Shown here one piece after another: positions 1 to 7,444 of a stretch of 15,405 nucleotides of DNA (positions within the stretch are counted from its first letter, which is position 1; each line of letters starts with the position of its first letter). Source of the stretch: an uncultured Clostridia bacterium (GTDB taxonomy: Bacteria; Bacillota; Clostridia; Christensenellales; Aristaeellaceae); the NCBI GenBank assembly GCA_947565865.1, contig CANOHT010000051.1, forward strand, positions 1 through 15,405, in the 5' to 3' direction. Under the pieces are notes generated by a model that was given only the letters and a program-made list of their open reading frames with translations, was not told the origin of the DNA and searched no databases. Both the position numbers and the translations under genes were made by a program.

Positions 1-567
1 TGTCTATGTCTACGCACACCTCGCTATGCCACGGGGGGCCTGGGGGCGGCTACGGTGCTTGTTCAATTTAGCCGCCCCCAGACCTCTTTGCTAATTTCTC
101 CGTGGAGAAAGTAGGGCCAAACAAGCTCTTCCGCCCTGCCAAGGGCAACCCCTCCCTTAATCCCAACGGTTCCAGTCCCATGTGCAACCGGGTTTCAAAA
201 CCAAACCAGACAGCAGCCCTGTGACAGATGCCAACTTGCCTGCTCCTATGGAGGTGGAACACCGCCCCTGCGAGGCGCAATAAGCCGGTAGCTGTCTATG
301 TCTACGCACGCCTCGCTATGCCACGGGGGGCCTGGGGGCGGCTACGGTGCTTGTTCAATTTAGCCGCCCCCAGACCTCTTTGCTAATTTCTCCGTGGAGA
401 AAGTAGGGCCAAACAAGCTCTTCCGCCCTGCCAAGGGCAACCCCTCCCTTAATCCCAACGGTTCCAGTCCCATGTGCAACCAGGTCTCCAAGCTATACCA
501 AACAACTGCTATGCAGCGGATGCCAACTTGCCTGCTCCTATGGAGATAGAACACCGCCCCTGCGAGG
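1..567. repeat. Two-copy tandem repeat, period 292 bp
   Basis: Copy 1 (1-275) and copy 2 (293-567) align at an offset of exactly 292 bases; 276-292 is the junction. The copies are nearly identical except for about 37 bases (190-226 against 482-518), where they differ strongly. Each copy has a 13-bp perfect inverted repeat, CTGGGGGCGGCTA / TAGCCGCCCCCAG (40-52 with 69-81; 332-344 with 361-373), and a short palindrome, TTTCTCC-GT-GGAGAAA (95-110; 387-402). Short open frames on both strands span the repeat, but they have no convincing ribosome-binding site and simply copy the repeat, so I call no gene. The first copy begins at base 1, so the array may continue to the left. It resembles dispersed non-coding repeats of gut Clostridia, which is an impression and not a match I could test. 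Confidence 0.9.
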
Positions 568-619
568 TGGTGGCGAGGTTTCCAACGATGAAGTCGACTG
601 GATACCATCCAAAAACCTT

Positions 620-670
620 CACCTATAAAACAACCCCGGAACAACGATCATCTCGCTGTTCCGGGGTTGT
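620..670 (-). terminator. Rho-independent terminator of gyrA
   Basis: A perfect 13-bp stem (ACAACCCCGGAAC at 630-642 with GTTCCGGGGTTGT at 658-670) encloses a 15-base loop. Read on the minus strand it begins 18 bases after the gyrA stop and is followed by TTTT (627-630 region), the layout of an intrinsic terminator. The T tract is short, but the stem is GC-rich and perfect. The 62 bases between it and the left repeat array hold nothing I recognise. Confidence 0.85.
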
Positions 671-688
671 GCTTGTACAGAATAAACG

Positions 689-3259
689 TTACGCTTCCGG
701 GGACTCGGTGGCATCGGCCTCTGCGGGGATGCCCTCCGCAGGCGTGTCCTCGGCTTCCGCGGGCATGGCGCCTTCCTCGGGAGCGGCTTCCGCCTCTGTA
801 GACTCCGCTTCCACGGCGTCTTCCTCGGGGGCGTCCTCGTCCTTGTCCGCCCGGGCCACACCGATCACCCGGCTGCCTTCCTGCAGCTTCATGACTCGCA
901 CACCCTGGGTGTAGCGGCTGCACAGGCGCACATCCTCCACACGGGTGCGGATGATGGTGCCATCGTCGGTGATGAGCAGTATGTCTTCCTCGGGATGAAC
1001 CATCAGCAGCGCAGCCATGTCGCCGGTCTTGTCCGTGAGATTCATGGCACGGATGCCCTTGCCGTTGCGGCCCTGCTCGCGGTACTCCGCGGGATCGGTG
1101 CGCTTGCCATAGCCCAGGGCTGTGATGGCCAGCACCTGCGCGCCTTCCTCCAGGCAGGACATATCGATGATCTCGTCGTCATCGTCCAGGCGCATGGCGC
1201 GTACACCCATGCTGGAGCGGCCCAGGGGACGAATATGCTCCTCACTGAACCGGATGCACATACCCTTGCGCGTACCCAGCAGAAGCTCGTCGTGTCCTTC
1301 GGACAGCTCCACACCGATGAGCTCGTCACCCTCCTTGAGGACGATGGCGATCAGACCGTTTTTGCGCAGGTTCTGGAACTCGCCAAAGGGCGTTTTCTTC
1401 ATCATGCCTGCCCGGGTGGCCATGACCAGGTTATGCTCCCCGGTGGCGCCGGGAACGGGCACCATGCAGCTGACCTTCTCCCTGCCGCTGATTTGTAGCA
1501 AGTTTACGATGGCCGTACCCCTGGCCTGCCTTCCAGCCTCGGGAATCTGGTAGCACTTCAGGCGGTAAACCCGGCCAAGGTTGGTGAAGAACATGATTTC
1601 GTCATGGGTAGAGACGACGCGCATCTGCACGGCGTAGTCTTCTTCCTTGGTGGTCATGCCGCTGACGCCGCGGCCGCCCCGGTGCTGTGCCCGGTAGGCG
1701 GATTTGGCGATGCGCTTCACATAGCCCTGATGGGTCAGGGTCACCACCATGTCCTCCTCCTGAATAAGATCCTCCACGTCAATCTCGCCCTCGATGGTGG
1801 TCAGTTCGGTGCGGCGGGCATCGCCGAACTTATCCCGGATGACGGTGATCTCCGTCTTGATAACGTCCATCAGCAGGCGCTCGTCCGCCAGGATGGCGCT
1901 GAGCCGCTCGATGGTACGCTCGATGTCCGCATATTCCTCCAGCAGACGATCGCGTTCCAGACCGGTCAGGCGGGCCAGACGCATATCCAGGATGGCCTGA
2001 GCCTGCTTGTCGGAGAAGTCAAAGCGCTCGATCAGGGCCGCCTTGGCGGTGGCGGTGTCCTTGCTGGCGCGAATCATCGCGACGATTTCATCAATGTGAT
2101 CCAGCGCCTTGAGCAGACCGTCCAGGATGTGGGCGCGGGCCTGGGCCTTGTTGAGGTCGAAGCGGGTGCGCCGGGTGATGACTTCTTTTTGATGCTCCAG
2201 GTAATGGAAGATCATCTCCCGCAGGGACAGAATGCGGGGCTGGCCGTTCACCAGGGCCAGCATGTTCGCGCCGAAAGTTTCCTGAAGGGAGGTGTGCTTG
2301 TACAGGAAGTTCAGCACCACCTGGGGATACACGTCCTTCTTCAGTTCGATGACGATGCGCATGCCCTTGCGGTCGGACTCGTCGCGGATGTCGCTGACGC
2401 CCTCCAGCCGCTTTTCGTGCACCAGCTCAGCGATTTTTTCAACCAGCTTGGCCTTGTTGACCATGTAGGGAATCTCGGTGACGATGATGCGGCTGCGGTT
2501 GCCGTTCATCTGTTCAATGCTGGTCTTGGCGCGGACATCAATTTTGCCCCTGCCGGTATAGTAGGCCTCCCGGATGCCCCGTCGGCCCAGGATGATGCCG
2601 CCCGTGGGGAAGTCCGGCCCCTTGATGTGCTCCATCAGGTCATCAATGGTGCAGTCCGGCTTGTCAATCATGCAGATGACGCCGTCGATGACCTCCCGCA
2701 GGTTATGGGGCGGGATATTGGTAGCCATGCCCACGGCGATGCCGCTGGAGCCGTTCACCAGCAAATTGGGAAAGCGGCTGGGCAGCACGGCGGGCTGCAT
2801 GAGGGTTTCGTCGAAGTTGGGGTAGAAATCCACCGTGTCCTTTTCGATACCTTCCAGCAGGTAGGGAGTCAGCCGGGTCATGCGGGCCTCGGTGTAACGC
2901 ATAGCGGCCGCGCCGTCGCCGTCCACCGAGCCGAAATTGCCCTGGCCGTCCACCAGGCAGTAGCGGATGTTGAAGGGCTGGGCCAGGCGCACCATGGCGT
3001 CATAGACCGAGGAATCGCCATGGGGATGGAACTTACCCAGCACATCGCCTACCAGACGGGCGGACTTGCGGTAAGGCTTGTCCGGGGTCATGCCCAGCTC
3101 CTCCATGTCGTAGAGGATGCGGCGGTGGACGGGCTTGAGGCCGTCCCGCACGTCGGGCAGGGCGCGGTCAATGATGACCGCCATGGCGTAGGAAATAAAG
3201 GAACGCTTCATTTCCTCTTCCAGGTTGATGGGGATCAGCTTATCTTGTATACTGCTCAT
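689..3259 (-). CDS. gyrA: DNA gyrase subunit A
   Basis: Breakage-reunion subunit of type IIA topoisomerase. With GyrB it introduces negative supercoils using ATP. It is 856 residues long, a usual full length. The winged-helix region holds catalytic Tyr122 in the AAAMRYTEARM context. The quinolone-determining positions fall at E. coli numbering, Ser83 and Asp87 (HPHGDSSVYD), so the common resistance changes are absent. The C-terminal domain carries a GyrA box, QHRGGRG (525-531), matching the QRRGGKG type except for His at position 2; this marks gyrase rather than ParC. A later GYGKRT...GRNGKG blade follows. The last 50 or so residues are an acidic Glu/Ala/Pro tail with no Lys or Arg after residue 806. 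The start follows a CAGGAGAG ribosome-binding site, and the gene begins 19 bases after the gyrB stop, so the two are almost certainly cotranscribed. A strong terminator follows. Confidence 0.98.
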   Translation of the reverse strand: MSSIQDKLIPINLEEEMKRSFISYAMAVIIDRALPDVRDGLKPVHRRILYDMEELGMTPDKPYRKSARLVGDVLGKFHPHGDSSVYDAMVRLAQPFNIRYCLVDGQGNFGSVDGDGAAAMRYTEARMTRLTPYLLEGIEKDTVDFYPNFDETLMQPAVLPSRFPNLLVNGSSGIAVGMATNIPPHNLREVIDGVICMIDKPDCTIDDLMEHIKGPDFPTGGIILGRRGIREAYYTGRGKIDVRAKTSIEQMNGNRSRIIVTEIPYMVNKAKLVEKIAELVHEKRLEGVSDIRDESDRKGMRIVIELKKDVYPQVVLNFLYKHTSLQETFGANMLALVNGQPRILSLREMIFHYLEHQKEVITRRTRFDLNKAQARAHILDGLLKALDHIDEIVAMIRASKDTATAKAALIERFDFSDKQAQAILDMRLARLTGLERDRLLEEYADIERTIERLSAILADERLLMDVIKTEITVIRDKFGDARRTELTTIEGEIDVEDLIQEEDMVVTLTHQGYVKRIAKSAYRAQHRGGRGVSGMTTKEEDYAVQMRVVSTHDEIMFFTNLGRVYRLKCYQIPEAGRQARGTAIVNLLQISGREKVSCMVPVPGATGEHNLVMATRAGMMKKTPFGEFQNLRKNGLIAIVLKEGDELIGVELSEGHDELLLGTRKGMCIRFSEEHIRPLGRSSMGVRAMRLDDDDEIIDMSCLEEGAQVLAITALGYGKRTDPAEYREQGRNGKGIRAMNLTDKTGDMAALLMVHPEEDILLITDDGTIIRTRVEDVRLCSRYTQGVRVMKLQEGSRVIGVARADKDEDAPEEDAVEAESTEAEAAPEEGAMPAEAEDTPAEGIPAEADATESPEA

Positions 3260-3278
3260 GCTTTCTCTCCTGCTGCGC

Positions 3279-5246
3279 TCAGATGTCCAGATCCTTCACC
3301 AGGTCGCTGTTCTCCTGGATAAACTGCTTGCGGGGCTCCACCTGGTCGCCCATCAGCAGGGTGAAAATCTCATCGGCGGCCATGGCGTCCTCGGGGGTGA
3401 TCTGCATCATGGTGCGGGTCTCGGGATTCATGGTGGTCGCCCACAGCTGCTCGGCGCTCATTTCACCCAGGCCCTTGTAGCGCTGGATGTCCGGCTTGGG
3501 CTCCCGGCCGATCTCATCCAGGTAGCGCTGAAGCTCGTCGTCATCGTAGACGTACTTCTCCGTCTTGCCCCGGGTAACCTTATACAGCGGCGGCATAGCG
3601 GCGTAGACGTAGCCCTTCTCCACCAGGGGCCGCATGTAGCGGTAGAAGAAGGTGAGCATCAGGATGCGAATGTGCGCGCCGTCCACGTCCGCGTCGGTCA
3701 TGCAGACAATGCGGTGATAGCGCAGCTTGCTCTCGTCAAATTCCTCACCGATGCCGCAGCCGAAGGCGGTTATCATGGCGCGGATTTCCTGGTTCCCCAG
3801 GGCCTTTTCCAGGCGGGTCTTCTCCACGTTGAGGATCTTGCCTCGCAGGGGCAGGATGGCCTGGAAGTGCCTGTCCCGGCCCTCCTTGGCACTGCCGCCG
3901 GCGCTGTCGCCCTCCACCAGAAAAATCTCGCAGCGGCTGGGATCGCGTTCGGAGCAGTCCGCCAGCTTGCCCGGCAGGGAGGCAGATTCCAGCACGGTCT
4001 TGCGTCGGGTCAGCTCCCGTGCCTTGCGGGCAGCCTCCCGGGCGCGCTGGGCGCTCAGGCACCGCTCCAGAATGCTCCGGGCGACGGCGGGGTTCTCCTC
4101 CAGATAGGTGGAAAGCTCTTCCTTGACCAGATCGTTGACCACGCCCCGGGCCTGACCGCTGCCCAGCTTCGATTTGGTCTGGCTCTCGAACTGGGGATCC
4201 TCCATCTTGATGGACACGATGGCCGTCAGGCTCTCGCGAACGTCCTCGCCCTTGAGGTTGCTCTCGCTCTCGCGGATGAGCTTGTATTTGCGGCCATAGT
4301 CGTTGATGGCGCTGGTGATGGCGGTATTGAAGCCCACCAGATGGGTGCCGCCGTCAGGCGTGGCGATGTTGTTGACGAAGGAGTACACGTTCTCCGTATA
4401 GGAGTCGTTGTACTGCATGGCGACCTCCACCAGGATGCCGTCCTTGATGCCCTCGGTGTAGATGGGCTCGGGGAAAAGCACCTCTTTGTTGCGGTTGAGG
4501 TGCTGGACGAACTCCTTCAGGCCGCCTTCAAAGCAGTAATCCTTTACCACGGGCTCGTCTTCCCGCTCATCGGTGAAGACGATGCGGATGCCCTTGTTCA
4601 GATACGCCATTTCCCGCAGCCGGTGCTTGAGGATGGCGAAATCAAAATGGCCCGTCTCGAAAATGCCCTCGGGATTCTCAGCGGACTTCACGTCCGGCCA
4701 GAACTGTATGGTGGTGCCGGTACGCTCGGTTTCTCCGATCACCTTCAGGTCGTACAGGTACTTGCCCCGGGCATATTCCTGCTGGTAGATCTTGCCGTCC
4801 TGGTACACAGTAGCGGTCAGGTGGCTGGACAGGGCGTTGACCACGGAGGCGCCCACGCCGTGCAGACCACCGGCCATCTTGTAGCCGCCGCCGCCGAACT
4901 TACCGCCCGCGTGGAGCACCGTCAGGCAGACCTCCACAGCGGGACGGCCCATCTTGGGGTGAATGCCCACCGGAAAGCCGCGGCCGTCATCCTTGACGGA
5001 TACGCTGCCGTCATGGTGCAGCGTCACGTCAATGCGCTTGCAGTAGCCTGCCAGCGCCTCATCCACAGCATTATCCACAATCTCATAGACCAGGTGATGC
5101 AAGCCCCGCACATCAGTGGAGCCGATGTACATGCCGGGACGCTTGCGAACCGCCTCCAGGCCTTCCAGCACTTGGATTTGATCCTCGCCGTAGTCGGAGG
5201 TCACCTGGGTCGCGGTCTCAATATCCACATTGAATTTCTCTGCCAT
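3279..5246 (-). CDS. gyrB: DNA gyrase subunit B
   Basis: ATPase and TOPRIM subunit of DNA gyrase. It is 655 residues, the short Gram-positive type without the E. coli insertion. The GHKL ATPase domain shows EIVDNAVDEA (general-base Glu55, Asn59), DDGRGFPVGIH (86-96) and the GGLHGVG lid (126-132). The transducer QTK loop is at 356-358. The TOPRIM metal site is EGDSAGG (Glu445) with PLRGK and DADVDG (518-523). The C terminus holds QRYKGLGEM (588-596), which contacts GyrA. The start has a GAGGTG ribosome-binding site four bases upstream, rather close but the only good one. gyrA follows after 19 bases. The usual dnaA-dnaN-recF neighbours are not upstream; a divergent isomerase gene is there instead. 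A sigma-A promoter lies at 5327-5355. Confidence 0.98.
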   Translation of the reverse strand: MAEKFNVDIETATQVTSDYGEDQIQVLEGLEAVRKRPGMYIGSTDVRGLHHLVYEIVDNAVDEALAGYCKRIDVTLHHDGSVSVKDDGRGFPVGIHPKMGRPAVEVCLTVLHAGGKFGGGGYKMAGGLHGVGASVVNALSSHLTATVYQDGKIYQQEYARGKYLYDLKVIGETERTGTTIQFWPDVKSAENPEGIFETGHFDFAILKHRLREMAYLNKGIRIVFTDEREDEPVVKDYCFEGGLKEFVQHLNRNKEVLFPEPIYTEGIKDGILVEVAMQYNDSYTENVYSFVNNIATPDGGTHLVGFNTAITSAINDYGRKYKLIRESESNLKGEDVRESLTAIVSIKMEDPQFESQTKSKLGSGQARGVVNDLVKEELSTYLEENPAVARSILERCLSAQRAREAARKARELTRRKTVLESASLPGKLADCSERDPSRCEIFLVEGDSAGGSAKEGRDRHFQAILPLRGKILNVEKTRLEKALGNQEIRAMITAFGCGIGEEFDESKLRYHRIVCMTDADVDGAHIRILMLTFFYRYMRPLVEKGYVYAAMPPLYKVTRGKTEKYVYDDDELQRYLDEIGREPKPDIQRYKGLGEMSAEQLWATTMNPETRTMMQITPEDAMAADEIFTLLMGDQVEPRKQFIQENSDLVKDLDI

Positions 5247-5326
5247 GTCACACCTCGTTCAGGTCTTCAATCGCCATGGTTTTTCAGGCGTAGGAGCATA
5301 GCTGCAGCCAGGCCCCAAACATCAAT

Positions 5327-5355
5327 ATTATATCACTTTTTGGTTGAAATGAAAA
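5327..5355 (-). promoter_or_regulatory. Sigma-A promoter of gyrBA
   Basis: On the minus strand TTTTCA (5350-5355), a 17-base spacer and a perfect TATAAT (5327-5332) form a good vegetative promoter. Transcription would start near 5320 and give a gyrB leader of about 74 bases. A second TATAAT (5368-5373, minus) has no usable -35. On the plus strand TTGAAA (5344-5349), 17 bases and CATTAT (5367-5372) could be an overlapping, weaker promoter for the divergent isomerase gene. The rest of 5247-5528 shows no conserved site that I recognise. Confidence 0.75.
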
Positions 5356-5528
5356 GAGTTTTCCTTCATTATAAATGTCATTTGCGGGCAGTATCCGGCC
5401 ACAGGGCCTGGCGGACGAAAAAAGCTCCGCGATGGCTGAAAATTTGCGGATGCTTCGGGCAGGTTTTCGCTTTTTTCCGGGAGAAATAAACATCATGGCA
5501 GCGCGCAGGCCGAGGGGAGGGTAAAAGG

Positions 5529-6413
5529 ATGCTTCTTTCCACCACCAGCTATCTTTTTTTCGTCACGTTTGGCTATGACCGGGGCCCGGAGGAAGCCGCC
5601 GGGGCGGGCTTTGACGCCCTGGACATGGGCTATAACGAGGGGCGGTATCAGCAGGAGTTTGCGCCGGACCGCTATGAGGCCTTCTGCAAGGGGCTGAGAG
5701 ACCGGGTGGAAGGCTGTGGTCTGCGCTTCAACCAGACCCATGCCCCCTATTGGCCGACGCCCTTCAGCGGCCAGGGCAGCCCCTTGAATGCGGCGCAGAT
5801 GGAACTGATGCACCGGGCCATTCGCTGCGCCGGGCTGCTGGGGGCAGATCAGGCCGTGGTTCACCCCATCTGCTGTACGGACAAGGGCCTTCAGCGGCGA
5901 GTGAACATGGACTTTTATGGCGCGCTGCTCCCTGTTGCCCGGGAGAGCGGCGTCAGGCTGGCCATCGAGAACGTTTGGGGTAAGGACGGCGCAGGTCAGA
6001 TCGCGCCCAGCGTATGCAGCTTTGGGCACGAGCTGGCAGCCTATGTGGACGCCATGGCGGATAAAAATGTGATCGCATGTCTGGATACCGGCCACGCCGG
6101 TCTGATGGGTCAGCCCCCAGAGGACGCCATTCGCCAGTTAGGGCCCCGGCTCCACGCCCTCCACGTCCACGATAACGACCTGACCCGGGATGCTCACCTG
6201 ATGCCCTACCAGGGCAAGCTGAACTGGCCGCGAATCATGGCGGCCCTGGCGGAGGTCGGTTATGACGGCGACCTGACCTTTGAGGTTGCCAGCCCCTCGG
6301 TGGACGTTTATCTGGACAAGCCGGAGCTGATGCGCCCCGCCATGGCTCTGCTGGCCGCCACGGGACGGCATCTGATGGGATTGTTTGAGCAGGCCAGGGC
6401 CAGGAAGGTCTGA
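5529..6413 (+). CDS. Sugar phosphate isomerase/epimerase-like TIM barrel protein
   Basis: A 294-residue cytoplasmic protein of the xylose isomerase-like / AP endonuclease family 2 superfamily, whose members isomerise or epimerise sugars and inositols using a divalent metal. The expected metal and active-site residues are visible in order: His71 (THAPYW), His112 (VVHP), Glu147 (AIENVW), Asp186 and His189 (LDTGHA), His212/His214/Asp215 (LHVHDND) and Glu252 (LTFEV). There is no signal peptide or membrane segment. The ATG follows a GGGGAGGGT ribosome-binding site. It is the only plus-strand gene here, divergent from gyrB and convergent with the next gene, so it is probably monocistronic. Substrate cannot be told from the sequence, and no transporter or kinase sits beside it. 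An endonuclease IV role is unlikely, since the length and motifs fit the sugar branch better. Confidence 0.88.
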   Translation: MLLSTTSYLFFVTFGYDRGPEEAAGAGFDALDMGYNEGRYQQEFAPDRYEAFCKGLRDRVEGCGLRFNQTHAPYWPTPFSGQGSPLNAAQMELMHRAIRCAGLLGADQAVVHPICCTDKGLQRRVNMDFYGALLPVARESGVRLAIENVWGKDGAGQIAPSVCSFGHELAAYVDAMADKNVIACLDTGHAGLMGQPPEDAIRQLGPRLHALHVHDNDLTRDAHLMPYQGKLNWPRIMAALAEVGYDGDLTFEVASPSVDVYLDKPELMRPAMALLAATGRHLMGLFEQARARKV

Positions 6414-6433
6414 ACGGCTTCATAACAGGCATG

Positions 6434-6476
6434 AAAAAGCCGCGCCGGTCATGATATTGACCGGCGCGGCAGTTTT
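6434..6476. terminator. Bidirectional terminator between convergent genes
   Basis: A perfect 13-bp stem GCCGCGCCGGTCA (6439-6451) with TGACCGGCGCGGC (6458-6470) has a six-base loop. It is flanked by AAAAA on the left (6434-6438) and AGTTTTG on the right (6471-6477), so it has a U tract in both directions. It lies 25 bases past the isomerase stop and 8 bases past the stop of the minus-strand 308-residue gene, so it can serve both. Confidence 0.9.
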
Positions 6477-6477
6477 G

Positions 6478-7404
6478 TTAGGGGTTTTCCACCGCGGAGA
6501 AAACGACGATGGTTTTCGGGGCGTCTTCGTCGTAGAGATGGAAGTCCACGGCGATGGTATCCGGCAACGACGGCAGGTCGAAGGTGGCGGTATCCGGCGG
6601 TGTGCCTCGTCCGTAGGGTTCCTGCGCCGGGTTGAGCAGGTCGAAATCGCTGCCCTCATCGGCGGGGTTCTTCCATTGGGGGATGGCGTAGGTGGTCAGC
6701 GGGGTTCGGATCAGCCGCAGGGACTCGAGAGGGGAATGGGCCTCCGGGTCAGCCTGGTACAGCTTGCTTTCCATGGTTCCCGTCCGCCGGACATCCACGG
6801 GGAAGGTGAAGGTCTCCGACCAAGGCTCGCTGTCCCCCGAGAGGAAGATGTGATTCAGCTGCACGGTGAGGTGGATGGTTCGCTCCTCCTCCTGCCACAT
6901 CACCGGCGCGCCGCTGAACAGGGTGGACTGGTCGCCCGCGTCCTGGCGATGATCCAGGAAGAAGTAGGGCGCGTCGTCAAACTCGGTGGGGCAGAGGAAC
7001 ACGCTGATGAGCTCCTTCCCGTCCTCCATTGCCGCGTCCTGGAAGCTGCGGGGATCGTCCCGCAGGCCTTCCCCATAGCCCCCGGCCATCAGGTCTTCCA
7101 GCTCGGCGCTGCCGGGCAGGATGATGGCTTTGTCGGGCTGGGTGGGCACGGCAGCGGCGGCGGTATACAGCCATTGCCCGTCGTAAAGCACTTCGGACAG
7201 GGTGATCTGGACATCGCCGCAGTCAAAGGTCTGGGATGGCTGCGTTTGCAGCGCTTTGGCGTAGGCCTCGGGCAGGGTGAAGCCGTAGAGCCCCATCAGC
7301 CAGGCCAGGTCGCCTTCCGGGGCAGCCTCGGCCAGCACCTGGCCCCAGGGCATCAGCAGCAGACACAGCATGATGCTGACGGTACGGAAAAAACCTTTGC
7401 GCAT
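6478..7404 (-). CDS. Exported protein of unknown function
   Basis: A 308-residue protein I cannot assign. It has a Sec signal peptide: basic MRKGFFR, a hydrophobic core, and a likely signal peptidase I site after VLA (residue 25). The Cys in the signal core is not in a lipobox, so the product is probably secreted or wall-held rather than a lipoprotein. Residues 59-82 (DVQITLSEVLYDGQWLYTAAA) resemble the beta-rich extracellular segment of DUF4179/DUF5643-type proteins, but no membrane anchor or anti-sigma region is present. The rest is acidic and beta-rich. The start is fixed by a near-perfect ribosome-binding site, AGGAGGTGA (7411-7419), six bases upstream. It lies 40 bases after the 452-residue exported protein and is probably cotranscribed with it. 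A bidirectional terminator follows. Confidence 0.8.
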   Translation of the reverse strand: MRKGFFRTVSIMLCLLLMPWGQVLAEAAPEGDLAWLMGLYGFTLPEAYAKALQTQPSQTFDCGDVQITLSEVLYDGQWLYTAAAAVPTQPDKAIILPGSAELEDLMAGGYGEGLRDDPRSFQDAAMEDGKELISVFLCPTEFDDAPYFFLDHRQDAGDQSTLFSGAPVMWQEEERTIHLTVQLNHIFLSGDSEPWSETFTFPVDVRRTGTMESKLYQADPEAHSPLESLRLIRTPLTTYAIPQWKNPADEGSDFDLLNPAQEPYGRGTPPDTATFDLPSLPDTIAVDFHLYDEDAPKTIVVFSAVENP

Positions 7405-7444
7405 GGTAAGTCACCTCCTGATAAAATGGGAAAAAAGGGATTGG

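Noticed and set aside
1..567. CRISPR array
   Set aside because: The unit is 292 bp with only two copies and no short direct repeats with spacers; no cas gene is present.
360..644. 94-codon and related minus-strand frames within the left repeat
   Set aside because: They repeat the same C-terminal peptide (LAKRSGGG) simply because the DNA is duplicated, lack ribosome-binding sites and contain the inverted repeat.
1604..3322. 572-codon plus-strand frame across gyrA
   Set aside because: Antisense shadow of gyrA with low-complexity composition and no ribosome-binding site of note.
5248..5277. Nine-codon frame MAIEDLNEV ending one base before the gyrB start
   Set aside because: There is no ribosome-binding site for it, and such a short frame is expected by chance; it could be a relic of a lost upstream gene.
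3225..5489. 754-codon open frame on the plus strand across gyrB
   Set aside because: It lies antisense to a certain gyrB gene, is His/Leu/Ala/Val-rich with no recognisable motif, and is a shadow of high-G+C codon use.
5284..5496. 70-codon minus-strand frame upstream of gyrB
   Set aside because: It has no ribosome-binding site and covers the gyrB promoter, which would lie inside it.
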